This document shows, one piece after another, positions 7,351 through 14,299 of a DNA stretch of 16,611 nucleotides (within the stretch, counting starts at the first letter, position 1; the number at the start of each line of letters is the position of its first letter). A model generated the notes under the pieces. That model did no database searches. It saw nothing but the letters and a program-made list of their open reading frames with translations, and was not told the origin of the DNA. The DNA is from JAEUMG01 sp046349315 (GTDB lineage Bacteria; Pseudomonadota; Alphaproteobacteria; Rhizobiales; Aestuariivirgaceae). The stretch lies in contig JAXMCQ010000040.1 of assembly GCA_046349315.1 (NCBI GenBank), positions 1 to 16,611 of the forward strand. Direction: 5' to 3'. The translations under genes and the position numbers were made by a program.

Positions 7351-8166
7351 CTAACCATTCAAGCTCTCGGCGACATCCGTCCAGACCTTGAAGTTCTTGA
7401 GCGTGTGCAGCCCAAATGAATGGACAAGCGGAATGTCGGTTGCGTCGCGCCCGCGCGCCAGTACGATCCGCCCGATGCGAGGAACATTGTGCCGCGCGTC
7501 GAAGGTGTACCAGCGCCCACCCAGATAAGCCTCGAACCACGCGCTGAAATCCATCGGCGCCGGATCAGGAGGCACGCCGATATCGCCGAGATAACCGTTC
7601 ACATACCGGGCCGGAATATTCATGCAGCGTGTCAGGGTGAGTGCAAGATGCGCGAAGTCGCGGCACACGCCGATCTTTTCATTGAACGTATCGTATGCCG
7701 TCCGCGTCGCGCGCGCATGCTGGTAGCCAAACTCCATATGCCCGTGGACGAAGTCGCAGATCGCCTGAACCCGTGACCAACCCGGCTTTACGCTGCCGAA
7801 TAAATCCCAGGCAATCTGGCTGAGCCTGTCGGTTTCGCTGTATCGGCTACCCAGCAGATAGACGAGACACTCATCGGGCAAGTACGCGACCGGAATTTCT
7901 TGTGCTTCCGGCGCAACCGGGTCGTGCAGTCCGCTATCCTTGAGGATCCCGTCCGCTGTAATTGTGAGCCCTTCCGGCGGCACGATGAATCGTCGGCAGG
8001 CATTGCCGAACATGTCGAAATAGGAGGTGACCGGCACATCGGGCGTCGTCCCGAATGCCTCCCGCCGAATGTCGGCCGACCGCTCACTGTGAACCGATAA
8101 TAGGCAAATCATTGGGGTCGCCTGCGCGACCTCGAATGTCATCTCATAACCATAACGGATCAGCAT
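7351..8166 (-). CDS. Transglutaminase-like cysteine protease-fold protein
   Basis: A 271-residue protein of the bacterial transglutaminase-like family. The N-terminal half (about 1-110) resembles the beta-rich domain that precedes the core in these proteins. The core holds the catalytic-Cys motif GVCRDFAH with C168, the segment MNIPARYVNGYLG, and the strand WYTFDARHN with D223. The usual catalytic His of the HAW motif is replaced: residues 207-210 read FSAW, with Ser208 at that place. From memory, rhizobial relatives also carry FSAW or FAAW there, so this is likely a subfamily trait; activity is therefore uncertain. The protein has no signal peptide. Start ATG 8166 has AAGGTG six bases upstream. 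It stands alone on its strand, convergent with the cytochrome c gene. Confidence 0.88.
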   Translation of the reverse strand: MLIRYGYEMTFEVAQATPMICLLSVHSERSADIRREAFGTTPDVPVTSYFDMFGNACRRFIVPPEGLTITADGILKDSGLHDPVAPEAQEIPVAYLPDECLVYLLGSRYSETDRLSQIAWDLFGSVKPGWSRVQAICDFVHGHMEFGYQHARATRTAYDTFNEKIGVCRDFAHLALTLTRCMNIPARYVNGYLGDIGVPPDPAPMDFSAWFEAYLGGRWYTFDARHNVPRIGRIVLARGRDATDIPLVHSFGLHTLKNFKVWTDVAESLNG

Positions 8167-8455
8167 TGAGCACCTTGCGCGAACGATTGAGCCGGTTGGA
8201 CGGGAACGCCCTACCGGCCTCGCGGGTTGCAGTGCTCTTATAGCCTGGTCTCCGGACAGCCAGCCAGAGACAACTAATGGTGTGAACCGGGATCAAGATA
8301 GGCTAGAAGAGAAGTTGATCAAGTCGAAGACAACTCAGCCAGGTCCATACCATCCCATTGGGGGCTCCGGTTGATGCAGGGCGGCTTCTTGGCAACGCCG
8401 CGTTCTGCCGTCGCCGAAAGTGCCTTCCCCGCATTGAATACAAGGATGAAACTGG
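8167..8455. other. Intergenic region between divergent transglutaminase-like and desaturase genes
   Basis: These 289 bases hold no convincing gene: open frames here are short and lack ribosome binding sites. The region must contain the promoters of both flanking genes. A GGAAC-N18-GTT arrangement (8203-8228, + strand) loosely resembles the EcfG general-stress promoter but has non-ideal spacing and lies far from the desaturase start. Nothing else stands out. Confidence 0.4.
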
Positions 8456-9472
8456 TTGAACTCGCAATCATGGTCGCTTCGATTGGCAAAACACCGGCAA
8501 CAAGACAATCTTCGCGGGCTACGCGAGCTTGCCATTACCGCGGGATGTTTTTTCGCCCTTTGGGCGGCCATGTGGGGGCTCGCGCAATATAGCTACTGGC
8601 TGGCTCTGCTGGTCGCCATTCCGGCGGCGGGCTTTATGGTCCGCCTGTTCCTGATCCAGCATGATTGCGGACATGGCACGCTGTTCACCCGCAGAACCGT
8701 CAATGATTGGATAGGCCGCGTTCTCGGGGTTTTGACCCTGACACCCTATGATTATTGGCGAAACAGCCACGCCCAGCATCATGCGAGCTCCGGCAATCTC
8801 GACCGCCGCGGCATTGGCGACATCGACCTGCTGACCGTCAGGGAATACGCAGCCCTCACCCCTTGGCGACGTTTCAGATACCGGCTCTACCGGCACCCCA
8901 TGGTCATGTTCGGGCTAGGCCCCAGCTATCTCTTCATATTGCAGCACCGCCTCCCGATCGGCGCGGCGCGCGGCGACAAGGCTGCCCACATCAGCGCCTA
9001 TGCCACCAATCTCGGAATAGCGGCGCTGGTTGCGATTATGGTTGCTTCCCTTGGCTGGTGGCAGTTCCTCCAGATCCATGTACCGATCACCATTGCGGCT
9101 GCCTCGCTCGGGGTTTGGCTGTTCTATGTCCAGCATCAGTTTGAAGATACATATTGGTGTCGCTCGCGCGACTGGTCTTCGAGCACCGCCGCCTTGCAGG
9201 GAAGTTCCTATTACGACCTGCCTGGCCCGCTGCGGTGGCTCACCGCCAATATCGGCATGCACCATGTTCATCATCTCTCAAGCCGGATTCCATTCTATCG
9301 ATTGCCCGCCGTGCTGCGCGAATGGCCGGAGCTTGGCGACGTGCATCGCCTGACAATTCGCGAGAGTCTTGATTGTGTTAAGCTCACCCTGTGGGATGAA
9401 GCCTCGCAGCGCCTCGTCTCCTTCCGTCAGGCCGCCGCCCTGCCTCCCGCCGGTGCGGGCGTTACGGGCTGA
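8456..9472 (+). CDS. Membrane fatty acid desaturase
   Basis: This 338-residue integral membrane di-iron desaturase inserts a double bond into acyl chains of membrane lipids. All three histidine boxes that bind the iron pair are present: HDCGH at 69-73, HAQHH at 105-109 and HHVHH at 269-273. Hydrophobic pairs lie before the first box (about 27-65) and between the second and third (about 175-225), as usual for the family. The only upstream in-frame start with a plausible ribosome binding site is the TTG at 8456, with AAGGA nine bases before; the family-like sequence begins around WSLRLAKHRQ, so little or nothing is missing. The next gene starts one base after its stop, so the two are probably co-transcribed. 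Substrate and double-bond position cannot be read from sequence. Confidence 0.93.
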   Translation: MNSQSWSLRLAKHRQQDNLRGLRELAITAGCFFALWAAMWGLAQYSYWLALLVAIPAAGFMVRLFLIQHDCGHGTLFTRRTVNDWIGRVLGVLTLTPYDYWRNSHAQHHASSGNLDRRGIGDIDLLTVREYAALTPWRRFRYRLYRHPMVMFGLGPSYLFILQHRLPIGAARGDKAAHISAYATNLGIAALVAIMVASLGWWQFLQIHVPITIAAASLGVWLFYVQHQFEDTYWCRSRDWSSSTAALQGSSYYDLPGPLRWLTANIGMHHVHHLSSRIPFYRLPAVLREWPELGDVHRLTIRESLDCVKLTLWDEASQRLVSFRQAAALPPAGAGVTG

Positions 9473-9473
9473 G

Positions 9474-9737
9474 ATGGGCCTCGAATTTCCCAATCTCACG
9501 CGCCGCTACGATGCCACACGACATTGCGTGCGGTTCTCCGGATATGATGGAGCGATGGAAAGGCCGTTCTTCGTCGAGGAGGCAGCACTCTGCCGGCTCG
9601 ACTCAACCGCGCGTAAGGATCCGGAATCTTTGCTTGCGGCCTTCGATCGCCATCGCGACCGGATTTGCCAGATTGCGACGCGAATTTATGGTCAGAGGCG
9701 CGAAGGCTCCTACACCCTGAAGGCGTCGGACTTCTGA
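9474..9737 (+). CDS. DUF1488 family protein
   Basis: This 87-residue protein begins MGLEFPNLTRRYDATRHCVR and continues with FSGYDGAMERPFFVEEAAL, matching the small DUF1488 family: an FPN...YD start, then a strand FxGxDG and FFVEE. The C-terminus SYTLKASDF is also typical. Its function is unknown. The ATG lies one base after the TGA of the desaturase gene, so it is probably translated by coupling with that gene; a longer in-frame extension back into the desaturase is out of frame with it and not family-like. A link to lipid modification would be a guess from position only. No export signal is seen. Confidence 0.82.
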   Translation: MGLEFPNLTRRYDATRHCVRFSGYDGAMERPFFVEEAALCRLDSTARKDPESLLAAFDRHRDRICQIATRIYGQRREGSYTLKASDF

Positions 9738-9836
9738 GCAGGTCTTCGCCGCCAGTAGCCCGGCTTGACTTCAAATGAGCCCTCCGCCATACCCCACCCA
9801 AACCCGTAGCGGGCCACCGCCGCCCGAGGAGAAATT

Positions 9837-10004
9837 ATGGCCAAAGGCAACGTTATCAAGATCAAGCTGCAGTCCACTGCGGATACCGGTTATTTCTACG
9901 TGACCAAGAAAAACGCGCGCACCAAGACCGACAAGATGGCGCTCAAGAAATATGACCCCGTGGCGCGCAAGCACGTTGAATTCAAGGAAACAAAGATCAA
10001 GTAA
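9837..10004 (+). CDS. rpmG: 50S ribosomal protein L33 (bL33)
   Basis: A 55-residue ribosomal protein of the large subunit. It begins MAKGNVIKIKLQSTADTGYF and ends KYDPVARKHVEFKETKIK, the standard bL33 sequence of alphaproteobacteria. It has no CxxC pairs, so it is the zinc-free form. The start is fixed by GAGGAG at 9826-9831, five bases before the ATG, a strong ribosome binding site as expected for a ribosomal gene. A strong intrinsic terminator follows, so it is a single-gene unit or the end of a short transcript. Confidence 0.97.
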   Translation: MAKGNVIKIKLQSTADTGYFYVTKKNARTKTDKMALKKYDPVARKHVEFKETKIK

Positions 10005-10023
10005 ATCCCCCTTAGGGTGTGAG

Positions 10024-10055
10024 AAAAGGCACTGCTTCCAAGGCGGTGCTTTTTT
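10024..10055 (+). terminator. Rho-independent terminator of rpmG
   Basis: GCACTGC (10029-10035) pairs with GCGGTGC (10043-10049) through one T-G wobble across a 7-base loop. AAAAG before it can pair with the T-run, and TTTTTT (10050-10055) follows. It stands 20 bases after the rpmG stop. Confidence 0.88.
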
Positions 10056-10101
10056 GTCAAAATCGTCGTATTCGCTGAAGCACAACGCCCGGAGATGCAG
10101 A

Positions 10102-11589
10102 ATGGCCGCCGCCGAAGACTATCGCTCGCAACTACCCTCCCTCACCTACCGCAATCAGGCCTTCATCAATGGCAAGTTCACCCCGTCGGCCTCGGGCAAG
10201 ACCTTCGACTGCATCTCGCCGATCGACGGCAAGGCGCTGACCAAGGTTGCCGAGTGCGATAAGGAAGATGTCGACCGTGCCGTGAAGGCCGCGCGCGCCG
10301 CCTTCGACAAGGGCGTGTGGTCTGGCGTCGCTCCGGCCTATCGCAAGAAGATCATGCTCAAATGGGTGTCATTGATCGAGAAGCACAAGGAAGAACTCGC
10401 CCTCCTCGAGACGCTCGACATGGGCAAGCCGATCGCCAATGCGGCGGGTGGCGACCTTCCCTCCGCGATCCGCTGCATCCAGTGGTATGCCGAGACCGCC
10501 GACAAGGTCTATGACGAGCTCGCTCCCGCCCGGCCGGACTCGATCTCGATGATCACGCGCGAGCCGATCGGCGTCGTCGGCGCGGTCGTGCCGTGGAACT
10601 TCCCCTTGCTCATGGCATCGTGGAAGCTTGGACCGGCGCTCGCCACCGGCAATTCGGTCATTCTCAAGCCTGCCGAACAGTCTCCGTTGACGGCCATACG
10701 CATTGCTGAGCTGGCGGCCGAAGCCGGCATTCCCGCTGGCGTGCTCAACGTCCTCCCCGGCTTCGGCGAAACCGCCGGCCAGGCCATGGGACGTCACATG
10801 GATATCGACATGATTGCCTTCACCGGCTCAACCGAAGTCGGCAAGTACTTCCTGCGCTATTCCGGTGAGAGCAACATGAAGCACATCGCGCTAGAAACCG
10901 GCGGCAAGTCGCCCAACATCATCTTCGCCGACATTCCCGACATGGACAAAGCCGCGGCGACCGCGGCCGGCGGAATCTTCTACAATTCCGGCCAGGTCTG
11001 TACCGCGGCGAGCCGTGTCATCGTCGATGAGAAGATCAAGGACCAGTTCATTGAATTGGTTGCGAAGCATGCCGAGAAATGGCGCCCGCAGGATCCGCTC
11101 GATCCCAAGACCCAGATGGGTTCGATGGTCGATGAAGGCCAGATGGATCGCGTGCTGTCCTATATCGACATCGGCAAGAAGGAAGGTGCGAAGGTGGCCT
11201 TTGGCGGCGAGCGTGCCCGCAAGAACACCGGCGGCTATTATGTCGAACCGACGATCTTCAGCGAGGTGAAGAACTCGATGCGGATCGCCCAGGAAGAAAT
11301 CTTTGGGCCGGTGCTCTCGACGATCTCGTTTAAGGACGATGCCGAAGCCATCCAGATTGCCAATGACTCGATCTATGGTCTCCAGGCCAATCTGTGGACC
11401 CGTGACGTCACCCGCGCCCACAAAGTCGCCCGCGCTTTGAAGGCGGGGACCGTCAACATCAACGCAACCGACGGCGGGGATATCACGGCACCCTTCGGCG
11501 GCTATAAGCAGTCAGGCATCGGCCGCGACAAGTCGCTCCACGCGCTCGAGAAGTATCAGCAGATCAAGCACACTTATATCCAACTATAG
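10102..11589 (+). CDS. NAD(P)-dependent aldehyde dehydrogenase, PuuC-like
   Basis: This 495-residue enzyme oxidises an aldehyde to the acid with NAD(P)+. Catalytic residues are in place: Asn166 in VPWNFPL, Glu265 in LETGGKS and Cys300 in GQVCTAASR; the cofactor loop FTGSTEVGK is also present. Length and segments such as LLETLDMGKPI, IRCIQWYAETADKVYDE, SNMKHIALETGGKS and FGGYKQSGIGRDKSLHALEK resemble E. coli PuuC, the gamma-glutamyl-gamma-aminobutyraldehyde dehydrogenase of putrescine breakdown. The substrate remains a guess, as no other Puu gene is near. The start ATG 10102 has GGAGA six bases upstream; a longer in-frame reading back through the rpmG terminator is not real. The last 13 codons recur, diverged only at synonymous sites, at 12500-12538. 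Confidence 0.93.
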   Translation: MAAAEDYRSQLPSLTYRNQAFINGKFTPSASGKTFDCISPIDGKALTKVAECDKEDVDRAVKAARAAFDKGVWSGVAPAYRKKIMLKWVSLIEKHKEELALLETLDMGKPIANAAGGDLPSAIRCIQWYAETADKVYDELAPARPDSISMITREPIGVVGAVVPWNFPLLMASWKLGPALATGNSVILKPAEQSPLTAIRIAELAAEAGIPAGVLNVLPGFGETAGQAMGRHMDIDMIAFTGSTEVGKYFLRYSGESNMKHIALETGGKSPNIIFADIPDMDKAAATAAGGIFYNSGQVCTAASRVIVDEKIKDQFIELVAKHAEKWRPQDPLDPKTQMGSMVDEGQMDRVLSYIDIGKKEGAKVAFGGERARKNTGGYYVEPTIFSEVKNSMRIAQEEIFGPVLSTISFKDDAEAIQIANDSIYGLQANLWTRDVTRAHKVARALKAGTVNINATDGGDITAPFGGYKQSGIGRDKSLHALEKYQQIKHTYIQL

Positions 11590-11615
11590 CACAAAAAGCC
11601 GGAGTCTTTTTTCAA

Positions 11616-11668
11616 CTTCCCCCTTGTGGGGAGGTCGAAATTTGCAAGAGCAAATTTCGGGTGGGGGT
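11616..11668. repeat. Dispersed palindromic repeat with CGAAATTTGC arms
   Basis: CGAAATTTGC (11636-11645) and GCAAATTTCG (11650-11659) are perfect inverted copies around AAGA. They are flanked by CTTCCCCCTTGTGGGGAGGT on the left and GGTGGGGG on the right, giving further G/C pairing. I recall C5TTGTGG-type palindromes like this scattered between genes in Hyphomicrobiales. It may also help end the aldehyde dehydrogenase transcript. Confidence 0.65.
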
Positions 11669-11716
11669 TCGAGAATTCGGCACGACGTCTTACTTTTTGT
11701 CATCGCCGGATTCATT

Positions 11717-11774
11717 CCGGCGATCCATCAGGCCGAGACTCCCCCGTCTGACAGGCGGCCTGATGGATTGCCGG
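11717..11774. repeat. Large inverted repeat, 18-bp arms, intergenic
   Basis: CCGGCGATCCATCAGGCC (11717-11734) pairs with the arm at 11757-11774 over 18 bp with one G-T wobble, around a 22-base loop that holds its own AGAC/GTCT mini-stem. Just before it, GCCGGATTCATTCCGGC (11704-11720) is a second palindrome using part of the same arm. The sequence resembles the GTCAT-GCCGG palindromes dispersed in alphaproteobacterial genomes. Confidence 0.65.
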
Positions 11775-11873
11775 CGGGTCGGTAATGTCGGCGGGTTAGT
11801 GGTGGAATGATTGATCGACGGGAGGTATCGCTTGAGGCTGTGAGCTTACCGCCATATCTACGGGATCATCACC

Positions 11874-12464
11874 ATGACTATGGTCATTGTGCCACGCGAC
11901 GGGAAATATGGAGCGCTTCTCACAAGGCCGCACGGTCGTGACAGGTATTGGTCGACCAAAGTCTTTCTCCCGCGTGACGAGTTGATTGCAGTTCTTCTTT
12001 CCAAGGGATGCCATCAAACCGATATTGGCGATCTTCTCGCAGAATTGGACAACGACCCTCAGAAGCCATGCGCGATGCTTGGCGGAGATCCGGTGCCAGG
12101 CAACGATACAATTCTAGTCGATGAAACGCTGCAAGCGGTCGAGGTCGAATTCGATCATGTCACCCTTGTCTGTGGCAAAACTCGCATAGAGCTTAATACG
12201 GTCTTCTCGATAGCGGAGAGAGGTGTGAAAGGCTTTGTAGTCTTGGACCCCGGCTCGCGAACTGGAAATCTTTCGCCTCTGTGGGCTCTGGTGGGACAGA
12301 AGTGCTCGAAGATAGTTTCAAGTTCAGGACGATTGTACATCCATGTTGCGGAGGCGATCATCACCGTAGAATCGCAGCCCCGCCTTACGCCGGAACTCGT
12401 GAATATCTGGGGCACTTCTGGAGACGAAGGAACGTTACGCAGATTTCCTGCCGACTTCGATTGA
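11874..12464 (+). CDS. Hypothetical protein, AT-richer orphan
   Basis: A 196-residue protein that I do not recognise. Residues about 30-60 (FLPRDELIAVLLSKGCHQ, then DIGDLLAELD) look like a short helical domain. Residues about 85-175 alternate polar and hydrophobic in a beta pattern, with AVEVEFDHVTLVCGKTRIEL, then ALVGQKCSKIVSSSGRLYIH and AIITVESQPRLTPELVNIWG. This loosely recalls small beta proteins that pair a DYVxLxF strand with a later GxxV...L.L.F strand and are often found as unassigned accessory genes; the similarity is weak. There is no signal peptide or membrane helix. The ATG at 11874 has only GGGAT upstream; an ATG two codons later is possible. GC is lower than the neighbours by eye, and the gene sits between palindromic repeats and a duplicated aldehyde dehydrogenase end, suggesting acquisition. 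Confidence 0.6.
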   Translation: MTMVIVPRDGKYGALLTRPHGRDRYWSTKVFLPRDELIAVLLSKGCHQTDIGDLLAELDNDPQKPCAMLGGDPVPGNDTILVDETLQAVEVEFDHVTLVCGKTRIELNTVFSIAERGVKGFVVLDPGSRTGNLSPLWALVGQKCSKIVSSSGRLYIHVAEAIITVESQPRLTPELVNIWGTSGDEGTLRRFPADFD

Positions 12465-12484
12465 AAAGTTCCCACTGACGACAA

Positions 12485-12538
12485 ATGAACGCCACCGCGA
12501 AGTATCAGCAGATCAAACACACCTACATCCAGCTTTAG
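12485..12538 (+). pseudogene. Remnant of an aldehyde dehydrogenase 3' end
   Basis: Bases 12500-12538 encode KYQQIKHTYIQL plus stop, identical in protein to the end of the intact aldehyde dehydrogenase at 11551-11589. The DNA differs at 5 of 39 positions, all synonymous (third positions of Lys, Thr, Tyr, Gln and Leu). Weaker in-frame likeness (NATAK versus HALEK) may reach a few codons further 5'. No other part of the gene is seen upstream. It is therefore the tail of a diverged second copy or a displaced 3' end, not a recent duplication. Confidence 0.7.
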
Positions 12539-12547
12539 GACGTGGCA

Positions 12548-12569
12548 GCAGCCGGCCCGTCCCGGCTGC
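12548..12569. terminator. GC-rich hairpin between convergent units
   Basis: GCAGCCGG (12548-12555) and CCGGCTGC (12562-12569) form a perfect 8-bp stem with a 6-base loop, directly after the aldehyde dehydrogenase remnant and before the stop of the convergent membrane-protein gene. There is no T-run, so it is a possible rather than certain terminator. Confidence 0.5.
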
Positions 12570-12579
12570 CGCTTCGCCG

Positions 12580-13086
12580 CTAATTCGGAAACGCGACTTT
12601 CGCCTCGCGGACGAAAAGAGCTCTCAGCTTGTCCCAGAAGTCGCCGCCCAGCATCACCAGTCCGATGATGAGGACAACATCCCCTATCAGCCCGTCGCGC
12701 ACAGTGTTCCGGCCGATGGATGGCGCAAATTCGGCGACATAGGGAGCGACCCAGGCGAGGATGATAGGCACCACGAGCAGGATCAGGCCCAGCCGGTAGC
12801 GAAACGCGCTCACCTGATCGGGATATGCGTACCGCCGAAATGCACCGAAGATGATGCCCTTGAGCTGATCGAAGCCGGCGCGCCCGAGGAAGGCCGCGCT
12901 GGCGATGAGCAGAACCTTGTTGAGCACGAAGTTGGTGGCACCGATCGCGCTGACGGCAGCGGGACTGGCGCCGACGCCGATTGCCGCGAGCGTGATGAGG
13001 TGGACGGCGAAGGCGGCGATGAAACATGCAATTCCGAGCACAAATCGCCATCGAGAGGAGGCTCGTACTGTCACATTTTCTGGCAT
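12580..13086 (-). CDS. Predicted four-helix inner-membrane protein, function unknown
   Basis: A 168-residue hydrophobic protein. Likely membrane helices are at about 14-38 (WRFVLGIACFIAAFAVHLIT), 52-72 (NFVLNKVLLIASAAFLGRAG), 97-118 (YRLGLILLVVPIILAWVAPY) and 132-150 (GLIGDVVLIIGLVMLGGDFW). The cytoplasmic-looking tail GGDFWDKLRALFVREAKV resembles uncharacterised alphaproteobacterial membrane proteins, but I cannot name a family. The ATG at 13086 has only AGG about eight bases before. A longer open frame antisense to this gene and to the orphan gene is a shadow. It is transcribed divergently from the methyltransferase, sharing a region of about 140 bases that holds a strong inverted repeat. 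Confidence 0.75.
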   Translation of the reverse strand: MPENVTVRASSRWRFVLGIACFIAAFAVHLITLAAIGVGASPAAVSAIGATNFVLNKVLLIASAAFLGRAGFDQLKGIIFGAFRRYAYPDQVSAFRYRLGLILLVVPIILAWVAPYVAEFAPSIGRNTVRDGLIGDVVLIIGLVMLGGDFWDKLRALFVREAKVAFPN

Positions 13087-13184
13087 TCTGGCACCTGTGG
13101 GCGAGCCAGCATCTTAAGTTGATACTGCTTGTCGGGCCACCGCCTTCGGCCACAACTTCCGGCATGTAGATTTAGCGGGCGCAA

Positions 13185-13227
13185 CACGTATAGATTGCTT
13201 AATATCACTGGACGCAATTTATACGTG
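13185..13227. promoter_or_regulatory. 14-bp inverted repeat, candidate operator before the methyltransferase
   Basis: CACGTATAGATTGC (13185-13198) and GCAATTTATACGTG (13214-13227) are inverted copies with one mismatch, centres 29 bases apart. They sit in an AT-rich stretch in the divergent promoter region. The left arm contains TATAGA, a possible -10 box; the right arm ends on a candidate GTG start of the methyltransferase gene. In RNA the pairing would be continuous through a G-U wobble and could hide the start codon. Confidence 0.5.
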
Positions 13228-14196
13228 CAATCGCTTCTTAATGAATTGAGGCCTGCTCCCGGCGATTGCGACTATCTCATCGCCTCGGGCTCACGCGCGC
13301 TTGTCGGCAGAAAAACTCCGGAAGGCTGGCCCTTCGAGCTTTCCGTCACTGTTCGACGTCGGCCCGCCCACTTGAATTTGCGTGCGACCGAGAAGGCGGC
13401 CGAACTCACAATCGAGGCGCTTGGGGACAACCCGGCCTTGGCGCCGATTGACCTCTCCCTGTTCGTGCGAGCCTGCATCCGCCGCTGGGAAGGCAATGGA
13501 TGCTCGCTTATCTGGTCGGGAAATCTTCGCCTCGACCCAAATGATCCGCTGGACGCGCGTACGCGACCTCTGCGGGATCGCGTATTTCTCGAAGCGAATT
13601 ACGCCGATTTGCGTCCGTCAACGCAGTCATCGGTCTCGGAAGTCTATCGCTATCCGCTGGACGTTCCCTGGCTCTATGACCCGCTCGATTACGAGGTAAT
13701 GATCCCGATCCTGAACAAGCCCGGCATTCGCCGCATCCTCGACCTGGGCTGCGGCTCGGGCCGCAATGCCGTGCCGCTGGAGAATGCCGGCTACGAGGTC
13801 CACGGCATCGATTCAGCCCCGGAGAGCATCGAAATCTGCCGCCGCTTCGTTCGCGCACCGGAGCGCTTTCGGGAAGCGTCGGCGGACTCGCTGCCCTTCA
13901 CCGGCAGCCATTTCGACGCCGTGCTCGATGTCGGCTGTCTGCACATGCTGCCGGATCGCGTTTCACGTGCGACAGTCCTTGCCGAGGTTAAGCGCGTGCT
14001 GAAACCTGGCGGATTTCTCTGCGGCCGTGCGCTCACACCCCGTGAGCCCGACTGGCTGTCGGCACAGCCGTTCCAATCCGAGGCCGCAGGCTTCACCCCT
14101 GCCCAAATTGTCGAGGAGACCGATGGGCTCTTCGAACCGCGCATTCTCGGGCGTACCGATCAACTCATCTACTATCAACTACTTAAGATTGTATAA
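13225..14196 (+). CDS. Class I SAM-dependent methyltransferase with an unrecognised N-terminal domain
   Basis: The C-terminal half is a Rossmann-fold methyltransferase: motif I ILDLGCGSGRNA binds S-adenosylmethionine, an acidic residue follows in YEVHGIDSAPE, then ASADSLPF and FDAVLDVGCLHMLPD, and EVKRVLKPGGFLCGRAL as the post-core strand. The first 150 or so residues (ASGSRALVGRKTPEGWPFEL and onwards) match nothing I know and may bind the substrate. The start is unclear: GTG 13225 follows the AT-rich inverted repeat; the frame is open back to TTG 13129 (355 residues), but that stretch looks non-coding and has no Shine-Dalgarno. The next two genes on the strand encode a 40-residue peptide and a SagB-like oxidase, so the likely substrate is that peptide. 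This is inference from context. Confidence 0.85.
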   Translation: MQSLLNELRPAPGDCDYLIASGSRALVGRKTPEGWPFELSVTVRRRPAHLNLRATEKAAELTIEALGDNPALAPIDLSLFVRACIRRWEGNGCSLIWSGNLRLDPNDPLDARTRPLRDRVFLEANYADLRPSTQSSVSEVYRYPLDVPWLYDPLDYEVMIPILNKPGIRRILDLGCGSGRNAVPLENAGYEVHGIDSAPESIEICRRFVRAPERFREASADSLPFTGSHFDAVLDVGCLHMLPDRVSRATVLAEVKRVLKPGGFLCGRALTPREPDWLSAQPFQSEAAGFTPAQIVEETDGLFEPRILGRTDQLIYYQLLKIV

Positions 14197-14250
14197 CGGT
14201 ACACTGAACAAGTATTGATTGTAGCATAGGTATCTGTTACCTTTGCGTGC

Positions 14251-14281
14251 ATCTCGCGAGATAATACAACTTAAGCGAGAT
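14251..14281. promoter_or_regulatory. ATCTCGC/GCGAGAT repeats upstream of the peptide gene
   Basis: ATCTCGCGAGAT (14251-14262) is a perfect 12-bp palindrome, and its half GCGAGAT recurs at 14275-14281, 19 bases downstream in direct orientation. The cluster lies 19 bases before the ATG of the 40-residue peptide gene, where an operator or activator site would fit. The preceding bases (14200-14250) are AT-rich and probably hold the promoter, but no clear -35/-10 pair could be chosen. Confidence 0.4.
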
Positions 14282-14299
14282 TAACAAGGAGAGAAACAA

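Noticed and set aside
8203..8228. EcfG-like promoter GGAAC-N18-GTT
   Set aside because: Spacing is off by one to two bases and no gene starts at a sensible distance downstream.
9952..10101. N-terminal extension of the aldehyde dehydrogenase by 50 codons
   Set aside because: The extension runs through rpmG and its terminator and has no family resemblance; ATG 10102 has a proper ribosome binding site.
12155..13165. Long open frame of 336 codons on the minus strand
   Set aside because: It is antisense to the orphan gene and covers the four-helix membrane protein in another frame. Its translation is Arg/Cys/His-rich and low in family-like features, so it is a GC-driven shadow.
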